Of a stretch of DNA of 64,000 bases, positions 16,491 to 26,571 are shown piece by piece. How positions within the stretch are numbered: the stretch's first letter is position 1; each line of letters opens with the position of its first letter. This DNA comes from Streptococcus oralis. Its GTDB lineage: Bacteria; Bacillota; Bacilli; Lactobacillales; Streptococcaceae. The stretch lies in contig NZ_QEWJ01000003.1 in NCBI RefSeq assembly GCF_004127215.1, forward strand, positions 93,196 to 157,195, given 5' to 3'. The position numbers and the translations under genes were made by a program. The notes beneath the pieces are model-generated. The model was not told where the DNA came from, did not search any database, and worked only from the letters and a program-made list of their open reading frames with translations.

Positions 16491-18215
16491 CTAGTCCTCC
16501 TTTCCATGTTGGGATGCATTGATTTCACGATAGACTTGACTAGTCTTCATCAAGTCCTCATGCTTGCCGACAGCTAGAAGCTCTCCTTTTTCCAAGAGGA
16601 GAATCTGGTCAGCCATCTGTAAAGTCGAGGTTCGTTGAGAAATCAAGATCAAGCTCGTGTTTGGTAAGTTTTCTCGGATAGCTTTCAAGAGCTTGGACTC
16701 GGTAATGGTGTCGAGGGCCGAGGTCGCATCATCTAGGATAAGAAATGGAGCTTGGCGCAAGACTGCTCGAGCGATAGACAGCCTTTGTTTTTGCCCACCT
16801 GAGAAATTTCGCCCTCCTGCCTCAACTAGGGCATCCAAAACACCTTCCTTTTCACTGACAAAATCCTTAGCTTGCGCAATCTCCAAGGCCTGCCAGAGTT
16901 CTTGGTCAGACACTTCTTGATTGAAACCTAGAGTCAAGTTAGAACGAATAGTTCCTTTAAAGAGCTCGACTTTTTGAGGCACATAGGCAATCCAAGACCT
17001 CCACTGCTCCAAATTAAGAGGACTACGTCCATCTCGATAAAGGTTAATGCTTCCCTTATCTGCCGGATATAGACCAAGTAAGACTTGCACCAAGCTTGAT
17101 TTACCAGAACCTGTTCCCCCAATGATACCAAGGATTTGCCCTTGCTTCATATCAAAGGAAATGTCTCTCAGAGAAGGCTGGGCCGCATCAGGATAGGTAA
17201 AGGTCAATTCTTGGACTTGTAAAACCTGATTACTGGCAACTTGCTTTTGTTCCAACTCTGAATGAATGTCTTCTGGATCTTGAGCAAAGACTTCCTCAAT
17301 TCGTTTGGCTGAGATATAGGACTGGTTGAGAGAATTAATCAGCATGGCGAGCTTGACCAATTCCACCAAGATCTGCAAGAGGTAGTTGATAAGAGCAATA
17401 AGAGCACCTTGACTAAGCAAGCCTCCTTGAATTGAGATATAGCCCTTCCAGATAACGATAAGGAGGGTCCCATTGACAATCAGATAGGTCAGAGGGGTTA
17501 ATAAACTAGACCAGAAACCTGTCTTTTCTTGCAATCTGGCATAAACTTGGTTAAGGGTTTGAAAAAACTGTAACTCTCGTTTTTCTTGCCCAAAAGCACG
17601 AATCACCCGCATCCCTTGTAATTGCTGGCGCGTTTTCTGAACCAGTTGGTCCGTTTTCTTTCTGAGACTGCTGTAGAGAGGATTGACCAGTCGAGAGAGC
17701 CCTACAATGACAATGGTCAAAATGACAACCATGACCAAAAACCAGAAAGTCAGCTCAGCTGAGATTCGATAGGCCATAAAGATGGCCCCAAAAACGATAA
17801 TAGGCGCTCGCAAAAAGAGACGCAGGAATTGATTGATACCAGTCTGAATCTGGTAGATATCCGAGGTCAAGCGGGTCACCAAGCTAGAAGTTGTCAAACG
17901 ATCTCTGCTGTCCTTGGGCAAGGAAAGAATATGACGATAAAGGTCGTCTGTCAATTCTTTGGCAAATCCTACCGCAGCCTTAGCTGAGTAGAACTGGGCC
18001 ATCAAGGCCACTACAACGCCAATCACTGCAAAGATAAGGAGCAGGCCAATCTGCATCCAGAGGTGCCCTTGATCTCTCTGAGGCAAGGAGTGGTCAACAA
18101 TTCCAGCAATCACCATGGGAACCAAAAGCTCAAACACAGCTTCGAGTAACTTGAATAAGGGGGCTAAAATGGATTCTTTGATATAGGGTCTGAAGTAAGA
18201 TAATAAGTGTTTCAT
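16491..18215 (-). CDS. ABC exporter half-transporter (membrane + ATPase), first subunit
   Basis: 574 residues. A six-segment exporter membrane domain (residues about 15-300) precedes an ATPase with Walker A 'GGTGSGKSS', signature 'FSGGQ', Walker B 'FLILDDATSALD' and 'LISQRTS' in place of the H-loop histidine. The Asp after Walker B (normally the catalytic Glu) and the Gln in place of the switch His are the marks of the degenerate site typical of heterodimeric exporters, and here both changes lie in this subunit. It is the first gene of a two-gene operon. Confidence 0.88.
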   Translation of the reverse strand: MKHLLSYFRPYIKESILAPLFKLLEAVFELLVPMVIAGIVDHSLPQRDQGHLWMQIGLLLIFAVIGVVVALMAQFYSAKAAVGFAKELTDDLYRHILSLPKDSRDRLTTSSLVTRLTSDIYQIQTGINQFLRLFLRAPIIVFGAIFMAYRISAELTFWFLVMVVILTIVIVGLSRLVNPLYSSLRKKTDQLVQKTRQQLQGMRVIRAFGQEKRELQFFQTLNQVYARLQEKTGFWSSLLTPLTYLIVNGTLLIVIWKGYISIQGGLLSQGALIALINYLLQILVELVKLAMLINSLNQSYISAKRIEEVFAQDPEDIHSELEQKQVASNQVLQVQELTFTYPDAAQPSLRDISFDMKQGQILGIIGGTGSGKSSLVQVLLGLYPADKGSINLYRDGRSPLNLEQWRSWIAYVPQKVELFKGTIRSNLTLGFNQEVSDQELWQALEIAQAKDFVSEKEGVLDALVEAGGRNFSGGQKQRLSIARAVLRQAPFLILDDATSALDTITESKLLKAIRENLPNTSLILISQRTSTLQMADQILLLEKGELLAVGKHEDLMKTSQVYREINASQHGKED

Positions 18216-18274
18216 AAATCCCTTCTATTCTTATTCTGGAAATGAAGAAAGTGGAAATGCCCACCCTCTCTGTT

Positions 18275-19213
18275 TTATTTGTTTAAGTAAGGCAATAAAT
18301 AGCCGTACCCTGCTTCTTCCATCTCATCCTTGGCTACAAATCGCAAGGAGGCCGAATTGATACAGTAACGGAGGCCACCTGACTCCTGTGGTCCATCTGT
18401 GAAAACATGACCCAAGTGAGCATTACCTGACCGAGAACGAACTTCAATTCGCTCCATACCATGGCTCATGTCCTTGTAATAATGAATCAATTCCTTAGAA
18501 ATCGGATGACTAAAACTTGGCCAACCACATCCTGAAGCGAACTTATCCTTAGCGAAAAAGAGAGGCTCACCCGTTGTAATGTCTACATAAATTCCTTCTT
18601 CAAAGGTTTGGTCATAGGCATTGGTAAATGGAGCCTCTGTAGCAGATTCTTGGGTAACACGATAGGACTCTTCTGACAAACTTTGCCTTAACACTTCTTG
18701 ACTAGGTTTTTCATAGCGAGAGGTATCAATCAATGGCTTCTCAGCATCAGTCACATCGATATGACAGTAACCAGAAGGATTCTTCTTAAGATAGTCTTGG
18801 TGGTAATCTTCAGCTAAAATGTAATGACGAAGTTTCTCTACTTCCACTGCAATCTTTCGACCAAGCATACGCTCCTGCTCCTGCACCACTGTGTAAATAG
18901 CTGACAAGTCTGTTTCATCTTGGTAATAGATCCCAGTTCGATATTGGCGACCACGGTCATTCCCTTGCTGGTTGATAGACAAAGGATCAATGACTCGGAA
19001 ATAATAGAGTGAAATCTCACGTAAGCTTACGATGTCCTCATCGTAAATCACTTGAACCGTTTCTGCATGATCGGTTTCCTTGAGTAGCTGATAATTGGTT
19101 GTTTCGACTTGCCCATTAGCGTAGCCAACACTGGTTGCCAGCACTCCAGAAATTCGGGAAAAATACTCCTCTAAACCCCAAAAACAACCACCTGCTAGAT
19201 AAATTTCTGCCAT
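18275..19213 (-). CDS. msrAB: Peptide methionine sulfoxide reductase MsrA-MsrB fusion
   Basis: 312 residues from the ATG at 19213 ([13 protein letters not shown]); the frame is open further upstream without a better start. MsrA comes first, with the catalytic Cys in GCFWG, then a linker, then MsrB with 'CGWPSFSHP', '[10 protein letters not shown]' and the catalytic Cys in '[11 protein letters not shown]'. The two halves reduce the S and R forms of methionine sulfoxide in proteins. No signal peptide or anchor is visible, so this is a cytoplasmic form. It follows thrB by about 100 bases. Confidence 0.93.
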   Translation of the reverse strand: MAEIYLAGGCFWGLEEYFSRISGVLATSVGYANGQVETTNYQLLKETDHAETVQVIYDEDIVSLREISLYYFRVIDPLSINQQGNDRGRQYRTGIYYQDETDLSAIYTVVQEQERMLGRKIAVEVEKLRHYILAEDYHQDYLKKNPSGYCHIDVTDAEKPLIDTSRYEKPSQEVLRQSLSEESYRVTQESATEAPFTNAYDQTFEEGIYVDITTGEPLFFAKDKFASGCGWPSFSHPISKELIHYYKDMSHGMERIEVRSRSGNAHLGHVFTDGPQESGGLRYCINSASLRFVAKDEMEEAGYGYLLPYLNK

Positions 19214-19312
19214 CTTCGTTTCTCCTTTATCAAGTTCTTTGACTAGACTTCTTTTCAAAAAAAGGATAGGAAGCCCTCTGGTCGAGAATTTCCCCATCCT
19301 ATCTTCTATTCT

Positions 19313-20182
19313 TTATTTTTCTTCGACACGGACACCTTGCGTATCAACTTTCAAGTCATGAAGTTTTCCTTTGAAGGGTTGCTTTTCCAATTCAGCTTTA
19401 ATCGTGGGCATCTTGTCATGAGAAGCCAAGACCATAACTGTCGGTCCAGCTCCAGAGAGATAGGTTGCATAGGCACCATTTTCTTTGGCTACTTGCTTAA
19501 TCGTCGCAAATTCTCTCACCAAGTCCTGACGATAGCGTTCGTGGAAGAGGTCTCCCTCAATCGCTTGGCCAGCAGTCGCCATATCTCCTGCCAGTAAGGC
19601 TGCAACCGCTACATTAGCAATCGAACTTGCCGCAACAGCCTCCTTGTAGGATAATTTTTTAGGCAAGACACCGCGGCTATCTCGGGTACGCAATTCATAG
19701 TTTGGAATGTAGGCTAGGAAATCACACTCTGGGAAGTCTGCGACAATCGCTGAAACTTGCCCTTCAACAGAGCTCGCAACAACGAGATTACCATAGATAG
19801 CTGGAGCCACATTGTCAGGATGCCCTTCAATCTTGGTCGCCAGCTGCAATTTTTCATGGTCAGATAAGTTGAGCTTGCCCAGTTGATTAGCTAGTTCAAT
19901 CCCAGCAACGATAACCGAGCTAGAAGAACCCAAACCACGCGCCAAGGGAACATCACTGGTCATTTTCAAACGTCTTGGTTGTAGGTCTGGCGCAATTTGT
20001 AAAGCAATCTTGAGCAAGAGATTGCGCTCATCATGGGGAATCCATTTGCCAATCTGGTGTTCAATCAACCACTCATCTCGTTCTTCACAGACCTCAATTT
20101 GAAGATACTTGGTAACAGCTACACCAACCGAGTCAAAACCTGGCCCGATATTGGCGCTGGTTGCAGGTACAATAATCTTCAT
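19313..20182 (-). CDS. thrB: Homoserine kinase
   Basis: 289 residues of the GHMP kinase family. The ATP-binding loop is '[11 protein letters not shown]' around residue 88, with the early '[12 protein letters not shown]' and late 'SGAGPTVM' motifs. It phosphorylates homoserine in threonine synthesis. It starts 1 base after the hom stop, so the two are co-translated. Confidence 0.95.
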   Translation of the reverse strand: MKIIVPATSANIGPGFDSVGVAVTKYLQIEVCEERDEWLIEHQIGKWIPHDERNLLLKIALQIAPDLQPRRLKMTSDVPLARGLGSSSSVIVAGIELANQLGKLNLSDHEKLQLATKIEGHPDNVAPAIYGNLVVASSVEGQVSAIVADFPECDFLAYIPNYELRTRDSRGVLPKKLSYKEAVAASSIANVAVAALLAGDMATAGQAIEGDLFHERYRQDLVREFATIKQVAKENGAYATYLSGAGPTVMVLASHDKMPTIKAELEKQPFKGKLHDLKVDTQGVRVEEK

Positions 20183-20183
20183 C

Positions 20184-21470
20184 TTATTCTCCTAGCACCT
20201 TGAAGCTATTCAAGAGGTCAAATTCTGATACCTTGGTCAACTCAGCTGAAACCTTCTCAAGTTGCGCTTTATTGATCTTATGTGTAATGATGACCACACG
20301 CGCCTTGTCCCCCTCTTTTCCGTCTTGAAGGATTTGCTTGAAGGAAATATCTTGAGCATTGAAGATTTCAGCAAGTTTCAAGACCTGACCTTTTGAGTCA
20401 GGAGCCAAGATTGAGAAGTAGTAATTTGCTTTGACATCCTCAGGCTTGGCCAAGACCAAGTCACGGCTATATTCGTTGAAGTCTTTACCGATGGTACCAT
20501 CATTCAAGCGACGAACGATACGGACAATATCCGCTACAACACTTGTTGCAGTTGGTTTTTGACCAGCACCTGGTCCGTAGTACATAGACTCGCCAATACC
20601 GATAGATTCTACAAAGACGGCGTTCATCACGCCATTCACGCTGGCAAGTGGGTGTGCTTTAGGCAGGAAGGTTGGAGTCACTTCTGCGGCAATACCTGAA
20701 GGAGTTTCTTCAATAGAACCAACCAATTTCACAACATAACCAAGGTCTTGGGCTACAGCCACATCTTCTGGTGTGATATTGCGGATCCCCTTGTGGGCTA
20801 CATCGTCAAAAGCAACCTTCATCCCAAAGGCAAATTGGCTCAAAATGACCATCTTGTAGGCTGCATCAATCCCATCTACGTCATTTGTAGGGTCGCTTTC
20901 TGCAAATCCCAGTCTTTGAGCTTCAGCCAAAGCGTCATCATAAGACCAGCCTTCTTCGACCATCTTGGTCATCATAAAGTTAGAAGTTCCGTTAACCACG
21001 CCAAGGACACGAGTGATTTTGTCAGAAGCCAGCGAATTTGCCAACGTACGAAGAATTGGAATCCCACCAGCCACTGCTGCTTCGTAGTAGAGTGCTACAT
21101 TGTGCTCTTTAGCGATTTCTAGCAATTCTGCGCCATGGACAGCCAAAAGGTCCTTGTTAGCAGTAACAACGTGTTTCCCAGCTTCTAAGGCACGAGTGAT
21201 AAAGGTTTTAGCTGGTTCGATACGCCCCATCAATTCCACTACGATGGTAACATCTTTGTCTGATAAAATATCATCTACATTGGTTACAAAGTTAAAGTCA
21301 TTCCCTGCAGCAAGCAAGCGGTTCTTTTCGTCTTCATCCTTGACCAATACCTTGGCTACTTCAATCTCTGAATGAGCTGATTGGATGATTTTTTCTCCAT
21401 TTTCCTTTAGGAGGAATGGCACGCCACTTGCAACGGTACCAAATCCAAGTAAAGCAATTTTAACTGTCAT
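20184..21470 (-). CDS. hom: Homoserine dehydrogenase
   Basis: 428 residues: N-terminal NAD(P)-binding domain ('[10 protein letters not shown]'), catalytic domain ('[17 protein letters not shown]' and '[10 protein letters not shown]'), and a C-terminal ACT domain (about 350-428) that usually gives feedback control by threonine. It reduces aspartate semialdehyde to homoserine. First gene of hom-thrB, with GGAG before the ATG. Confidence 0.95.
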   Translation of the reverse strand: MTVKIALLGFGTVASGVPFLLKENGEKIIQSAHSEIEVAKVLVKDEDEKNRLLAAGNDFNFVTNVDDILSDKDVTIVVELMGRIEPAKTFITRALEAGKHVVTANKDLLAVHGAELLEIAKEHNVALYYEAAVAGGIPILRTLANSLASDKITRVLGVVNGTSNFMMTKMVEEGWSYDDALAEAQRLGFAESDPTNDVDGIDAAYKMVILSQFAFGMKVAFDDVAHKGIRNITPEDVAVAQDLGYVVKLVGSIEETPSGIAAEVTPTFLPKAHPLASVNGVMNAVFVESIGIGESMYYGPGAGQKPTATSVVADIVRIVRRLNDGTIGKDFNEYSRDLVLAKPEDVKANYYFSILAPDSKGQVLKLAEIFNAQDISFKQILQDGKEGDKARVVIITHKINKAQLEKVSAELTKVSEFDLLNSFKVLGE

Positions 21471-21562
21471 GTTTGTCTCCTAGAAATTTTCTGATATAGC
21501 CATTATAACAGAATTTTGTGAAAATTCCTAATATAGTAAATCACTATTTCAGTCTGGTAAAG

Positions 21563-21585
21563 AAAAAACGAATCCCATGATTCGT
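21563..21585 (-). terminator. mecA terminator
   Basis: On the minus strand ACGAATC-ATGG-GATTCGT is followed by a run of Ts. Confidence 0.7.
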
Positions 21586-21618
21586 CTTTCCTGATAAATG
21601 AAAATTGATTTCTAAAAA

Positions 21619-22359
21619 CTATGAATGAATTTTTTGCAGACCGATAACTGCATCGTGGTTGATCAAGATTTGCCCATACTCTTGCAAGACTGAGCGACTG
21701 ATGTCACTATCATCTGCAAATTCACGCATACGAGCCAAGAGCCAGGCTGGGTATGGACTAGGATGATTTTCAATATCGACTAAAATTGTCAAATAATAGT
21801 GTCCGTTCATCTTGTAGAGTTCAGATGTTTCCATCTGGTAGTTAACCGTCTTTGCAAAAGCAACTAGGTCAGAAAGGCTTGCAAAACGCAAGATATAGTA
21901 GATATAAGGTTCCTTCTTGCTCTCAGTCTCCTTGTTCGCTTGCTCCAGTTCCTCTTCCTTAGCCTCGACTTGCTCTAGGGATTGAATAGCCTCAATATCA
22001 TCCTTGGTCTTTTCTGCGATACTCTTTTCCAAGGTTTTGAGAAATTCATCTGGTGACATTTGGGCTAATTCTTCCATGTCAGGTAGATCCGCCAAATCTT
22101 CAAAATCTAGGTTTTGGTCAATCTTGGACTTGGTTACAAAGACGTCCACCTTATCTGGTTTTGGCGTCACACGGAAACTCAGCATGCCACTATCCAAGAA
22201 ATTGTCTGGCATCTCTAATTCATCTAAAATAGCATAGAAAAATTCTTCGGTTTTTTCCTGAGGAACGAGAAAATCTGCAATCTCCATTCCCCGATCCATC
22301 AAATCATCTAAAGTCATCGTGATTTTCAGTGTCGTATCACTAATTTGTTTCATCTTCAT
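21619..22359 (-). CDS. mecA: Adaptor protein MecA
   Basis: 246 residues from ATG 22359 (MKMKQISDTTLKITM), which has GAGG upstream; an ATG five codons earlier has no such site. The N-terminal substrate-binding domain, an acidic linker (residues about 110-155, rich in Glu) and the C-terminal ClpC-binding domain are in the usual order. MecA brings proteins such as competence factors to ClpCP for degradation. It is transcribed alone, divergent from the flippase gene. Confidence 0.92.
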   Translation of the reverse strand: MKMKQISDTTLKITMTLDDLMDRGMEIADFLVPQEKTEEFFYAILDELEMPDNFLDSGMLSFRVTPKPDKVDVFVTKSKIDQNLDFEDLADLPDMEELAQMSPDEFLKTLEKSIAEKTKDDIEAIQSLEQVEAKEEELEQANKETESKKEPYIYYILRFASLSDLVAFAKTVNYQMETSELYKMNGHYYLTILVDIENHPSPYPAWLLARMREFADDSDISRSVLQEYGQILINHDAVIGLQKIHS

Positions 22360-22481
22360 ATCTAGTAACCTCATACTTTCAGTCTATCTATTATACTAGA
22401 TTTTTACGATTTTATCAAAAGAATAAAGCTGGAATGTGATATAATACTAGAGATGATTTTAGATTTAAGAAAGAAAGTTCA

Positions 22482-23960
22482 ATGAAAAATATAAAAGTTA
22501 ATGCATTGGCCAGCTTGCTGGTCAATATTCTCAATATCGTTTTTCCCCTGATAACCAACCCTTATCTGACTCGGATTCTCAGCAAATCCAACTACGGTTA
22601 TTTCAATACCGCCAATACCTGGGCTAGCTTTGTCGTTCCACTAGCAGCCTTTGGAATATACAACTACGGGATTCGTGCTATCAGTAAGGTTAAGGACGAC
22701 AAGAATAAAATCAACTACGTCTTTTCTAAGTTGTTTTATATCTCGGTTTTCACCTCTCTCCTGACGACTGGTATCTACTTCCTCTTTATCTTCTTTGACA
22801 CCAGCATTGAGAACCTGAAAGTCCTTTACTACATCCTGGGAGCTCAGGCACTCTTCCAATTCCTCAATATCGAATGGATGAATGAGGCTTATGAAAACTA
22901 TGCCTTCATCCTTTACAAGACATTGATTATTCGGATTACCATGCTGGTCGCCATCTTTGCCTTTGTCAAAACTGCTGATGATATTGTCCCCTACGCTATC
23001 GTCATGACTGCGACAACTATCCTCAACTATCTCCTTAGTTTTCTTTGGATCAAGAGAGAAGTTTCCTTTGTCAAAATTGGTTTCATCGAGTTAGCTAAGG
23101 CTTCTAAACCACTCTTTACTATGCTTCTCTTGGCAAATGCCAATATGCTCTATACCTTGCTTGATAGAATGTTTATCACCAAGGGACCTGATGAAAACTA
23201 TATTTCTTATTATACAATTGCCTATAGCATCGTCATGCTAATTGCTGGTGTCTTAAGTGGAGCTATCAGTGTCAGCATTCCACGTCTCGGCTACTACCTC
23301 GGGAAAAAAGATTACAATTCTTATAATCATCTTGTAAATCAAGCGGCATCATTATTCTATTTTCTCATGATTCCAACTAGTTTTGGGATTATGATTTTGG
23401 GAAAGTACGCAACGGTTATCTACTCTTCTGAAAAGTATCTTGAGGCAGGTATCGTGACCAGTGTCTTCGCCTTTCGAACCATTATCTGGGCTATTGAATT
23501 GATTCTTGGTAAGCAAATTATCTTTATCAATGACCACGAGAACCGCTTGACCACTTTCTACTTTGCTGGTGGTGGAGCAAATCTCCTATTAAATAGCATC
23601 TTGTATTTCAATAATATTTTTGCCCCTGAGTATTATATTGCTACTACCATTATTGCAGAAGCCATCGTTGTTCTCTTAGAAATTCATTTTATTAGGAAAC
23701 ACCAACTGATTAGTTTAAAAGAAATTTTTGTGACCTTAATACGTTATGGTCTCATATCCCTTGGATTTATCCCAATCTTCTATATTTTCAAGATGATTTT
23801 CCAAATCAGTTCCTATACAGTGAACCTCAGTATGATTTTCATGGTTCTCTCTACCATAGCTACTTGTGGAATCTACTATCTCTTAACACTCTTTCTCACT
23901 AAGGATAAAACACTTCACTATGCACTGAACCTAATATTAGCTAAGATTAAAAGAAACTAA
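22482..23960 (+). CDS. Polysaccharide/teichoic acid flippase (PST/RfbX family)
   Basis: 492 residues with about 14 membrane segments and the MOP-superfamily start 'NALASLLVNILNIVFPLITNPYLTRILS'. Such proteins flip undecaprenyl-linked repeat units across the membrane. Its position facing the esterase, LicD, polymerase and transferase genes suggests it serves the choline-containing teichoic acid or another glycopolymer made by this cluster. It has a promoter with an extended -10 (TGATATAAT near 22438-22446) and is the only plus-strand gene of the cluster. Confidence 0.82.
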   Translation: MKNIKVNALASLLVNILNIVFPLITNPYLTRILSKSNYGYFNTANTWASFVVPLAAFGIYNYGIRAISKVKDDKNKINYVFSKLFYISVFTSLLTTGIYFLFIFFDTSIENLKVLYYILGAQALFQFLNIEWMNEAYENYAFILYKTLIIRITMLVAIFAFVKTADDIVPYAIVMTATTILNYLLSFLWIKREVSFVKIGFIELAKASKPLFTMLLLANANMLYTLLDRMFITKGPDENYISYYTIAYSIVMLIAGVLSGAISVSIPRLGYYLGKKDYNSYNHLVNQAASLFYFLMIPTSFGIMILGKYATVIYSSEKYLEAGIVTSVFAFRTIIWAIELILGKQIIFINDHENRLTTFYFAGGGANLLLNSILYFNNIFAPEYYIATTIIAEAIVVLLEIHFIRKHQLISLKEIFVTLIRYGLISLGFIPIFYIFKMIFQISSYTVNLSMIFMVLSTIATCGIYYLLTLFLTKDKTLHYALNLILAKIKRN

Positions 23961-24009
23961 AAGAACACCCTACTGATAAACGAGCGTTTACTAGTAGGGT
24001 GTTTCTTAT
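23959..24009. terminator. Bidirectional terminator between the flippase and esterase genes
   Basis: An imperfect inverted repeat of about 20 bp (AAGAACACCCTACT... with ...AGTAGGGTGTTTCTT) lies between two converging genes. Confidence 0.75.
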
Positions 24010-26535
24010 TTATTCTTTTTCTTTCTTGTCAGAAGCATTCGCTTCTAAATTTGAATCTTGTTTAGGTTGTTCAACAATAGAGGAATTAGCTTCTTGTTTC
24101 TTTTCTGACTGATCTGCTTCGTCATTGACAGCAGCAACAGCCTGTCTCCAAATGCCTTCCTCGTTTACCTTATAACCATCCGGTGTGGTGGCATTTTTCA
24201 ACAAGGAACCATCTGTTTGGAAATAGTACCAATTACCGTCAAGCCGTTTCCAACCAGTCTGCATAGCTCCTGATTCATCAAAGTAATAATGATCACCATT
24301 TACTTTATGAAGGCCAACCAACATGATGCCATCTTCATGATTGAGATAATACCAGACTCCTTTATCCTTTATCCAACCTGTCTTCATAGCTCCACTTGCT
24401 TCAAAGTAACGATAATGATTATCAAACCATTTCCAGCCTGTTTGCATAGCTCCTGATGCACTAAAGTAATACTGCTTACCATCTACTTGTTGGAAACCGA
24501 CCAACATGGTACCTTCCTGATCTTCAAGATAATACCATGTTCCTTGTTCTTTCAGCCAACCGGTCTTCATAGCCCCTGAGTCAGCGTAGTAATGCCAGTG
24601 TTTATCAAGCCACTGCCAGCCTGTTTGCATGGCACCGCTGGTATTCAAATAGTAACGAGAACCATTGATTTCTTTTTTTCCGGTTTGCATAATACCATCT
24701 TGGCTTAGGTAATACCATTTCTCATTATCCTTAATCCAGCCTGTTTTCATAGCGCCTGAGTTCGCATAGTAATACCAATTATTCTCTAGCCATTTCCAGC
24801 CTGTTTGCATAGCACCACTAGCATTCAAATAGTAACGAACACCATTGATTTCTTGTTTTCCAGTGAGCATGATACCATCTTTATTCAGATAATACCAAGT
24901 ATCTTGATCCTTGATCCAGCCTGTTTGCATGGCGCCTGAGTTCGCAAAATAGTTCCAGTGACCATCAATAAAGGCCCAACTCGTTTGCATGACGCCTTCT
25001 TGATTAAAGTAGTAAGTGGTTCCGTTGATGTTCTTTTTACCGACAGTCCGAAGACCATCTTCGTCATAGAAATACCAATCTGAGGAAATCTTTTGCCAAG
25101 TTGAAGGCTTACCAGCTGTTTGTAGTGCTCCACTGTCTGCAAAGAACATCTTCTTTCCATTAAAGACTTGATGTCCTGTTAGCATCTTCCCATCTGCTGC
25201 AAAGAGATATTTATTCCCTCCAATTTCAGAGAGTTCACTAAATCGTCTAGCACCATTTGATTGGATATAATACCAAAAGCCATTCAGCTTGAACCAACCA
25301 CCTGTTTGCATTTTACCATTTGAGTTGAGATAGTAATCATTCCCCTTAGCATTTTCTCCCCAATCATCATTAAGGTGAAGCCAACGGCCTGCCTGCATTT
25401 GCCCTTTTCCATTAAAGAAGTAAGTGGCTCCGTCAATCTCTCTCCAACCGATAGCCATTTCCCCATCACGTAAACGATATTTCCAGTAACCACCTTCTTG
25501 ATACCATTTTTCGTCAACTACGGGGATGTCTGGGAAGAGATTAGAAACATTAGCAAATCCTTTATCGCTAATATCAAAAACAGTTGCATCCTGAGTTTGA
25601 CTAGAAGCTCTGAGAACTTGAATATTTTTCTTTTGGAGATATTCTCTGGTTGAAGCAACATTAATGTCACCTCCAGTTGTTTGAATAATCATCTTTGGCG
25701 ATAGGTTTTCAAGAAAATTAATCGTATTTGAAATTGTCGCATCATAATGATGGTTCCATTTCATCATATCAACCTTACCAATAACAGGACCTAACTTATC
25801 TTCTGCTCCTTCTGCGTTATCCAAATCTCCACCAAGATAGATTCTCTTTCCTGCCACAGTCACCACTGAAACGATTGAGTTTGAGTTATCATCTCGAACT
25901 TTTTTCAGGTTACCGTCAGCATCATATTCATTTTTATAATTATAGAGTTGGATATCCATATCACCTAATTTAAAGTGACTATCCTCATCTGTAATATTCT
26001 GAATCAGAGTAACTCCTCGTTTTTGTGCGGCTCTCAAAGCATTATCGTAATTAAAAAGATTATCCCAGAGTCCCCAGTGTGAGGTAATCCGTTCATCTGA
26101 ATATTTTTTCAAATAAAACTTATCAACCTGGTAACGATTAAGTATTTCGTCCGCTCCACCAATATGGTCACTATGTACATGGGTTCCCAAAATAAAATCT
26201 AATTTTTTAACACCAATCTGATCAAGATGGCGAATCAAACGGTCTTCCAAGACTTGATAATTTCTCATGGAAATTCCCCAGCGGCTTGGATAGCGTGGGT
26301 CACTCCCATCAGGAAAGTCATAATCTTCCCCCATATCAATCAAGGCATAATGACCATTGCTTTCCAGAAGGATAGCATCACTCCCGGATTTTGCTTTAGT
26401 ATTTATGAAATGGATACGATTACCTGAACCAGCAGTAATGGTGTCTGCATCAACTTGTTGCGATAAACCAATCAACACAAAAAGGAAAGCAAATAAACTA
26501 TAACTGACTGATTTAACTAATCTTTTATTCTTCAT
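24010..26535 (-). CDS. pce: Choline-binding phosphorylcholine esterase (Pce/CbpE-like), enlarged repeat domain
   Basis: 841 residues from the ATG at 26535, 8 bases after GGAG; a GTG three codons earlier is an alternative. A signal peptide (about 1-31) precedes a metallo-beta-lactamase-fold hydrolase with the zinc motif 'THVHSDH' (residues 118-124) and 'LGGDLD', then about 21 choline-binding modules of roughly 20 residues ('WYYxxxSGAMxTGW'), and a hydrophilic Lys/Glu/Ser tail of about 45 residues. Pneumococcal Pce removes phosphorylcholine from teichoic acid ends and has about half as many modules and about 627 residues in total, so this form is much longer. The protein should be secreted and held on the wall by choline. 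It lies in the same cluster as three LicD domains. Confidence 0.85.
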   Translation of the reverse strand: MKNKRLVKSVSYSLFAFLFVLIGLSQQVDADTITAGSGNRIHFINTKAKSGSDAILLESNGHYALIDMGEDYDFPDGSDPRYPSRWGISMRNYQVLEDRLIRHLDQIGVKKLDFILGTHVHSDHIGGADEILNRYQVDKFYLKKYSDERITSHWGLWDNLFNYDNALRAAQKRGVTLIQNITDEDSHFKLGDMDIQLYNYKNEYDADGNLKKVRDDNSNSIVSVVTVAGKRIYLGGDLDNAEGAEDKLGPVIGKVDMMKWNHHYDATISNTINFLENLSPKMIIQTTGGDINVASTREYLQKKNIQVLRASSQTQDATVFDISDKGFANVSNLFPDIPVVDEKWYQEGGYWKYRLRDGEMAIGWREIDGATYFFNGKGQMQAGRWLHLNDDWGENAKGNDYYLNSNGKMQTGGWFKLNGFWYYIQSNGARRFSELSEIGGNKYLFAADGKMLTGHQVFNGKKMFFADSGALQTAGKPSTWQKISSDWYFYDEDGLRTVGKKNINGTTYYFNQEGVMQTSWAFIDGHWNYFANSGAMQTGWIKDQDTWYYLNKDGIMLTGKQEINGVRYYLNASGAMQTGWKWLENNWYYYANSGAMKTGWIKDNEKWYYLSQDGIMQTGKKEINGSRYYLNTSGAMQTGWQWLDKHWHYYADSGAMKTGWLKEQGTWYYLEDQEGTMLVGFQQVDGKQYYFSASGAMQTGWKWFDNHYRYFEASGAMKTGWIKDKGVWYYLNHEDGIMLVGLHKVNGDHYYFDESGAMQTGWKRLDGNWYYFQTDGSLLKNATTPDGYKVNEEGIWRQAVAAVNDEADQSEKKQEANSSIVEQPKQDSNLEANASDKKEKE
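24190..24925 (-). repeat. Four tandem ~180-bp repeats within the choline-binding domain
   Basis: The last modules are ordered in a 60-residue super-repeat of three modules (GWIKD...WYYLN..GIM, then ...RYYLN.SGAMQTGW, then ...WYYYANSGAMKT), present about four times; later copies have one extra residue. This indicates growth by duplication of three-module blocks and gives sites for recombination and length change. Confidence 0.7.
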
Positions 26536-26571
26536 CTTGAACACTCCTTTCTCGATGAAAACAATCTCTTA

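Noticed and set aside
24190-24925. CRISPR-like or satellite repeat
   Set aside because: The periodicity is that of coding choline-binding modules in one frame.
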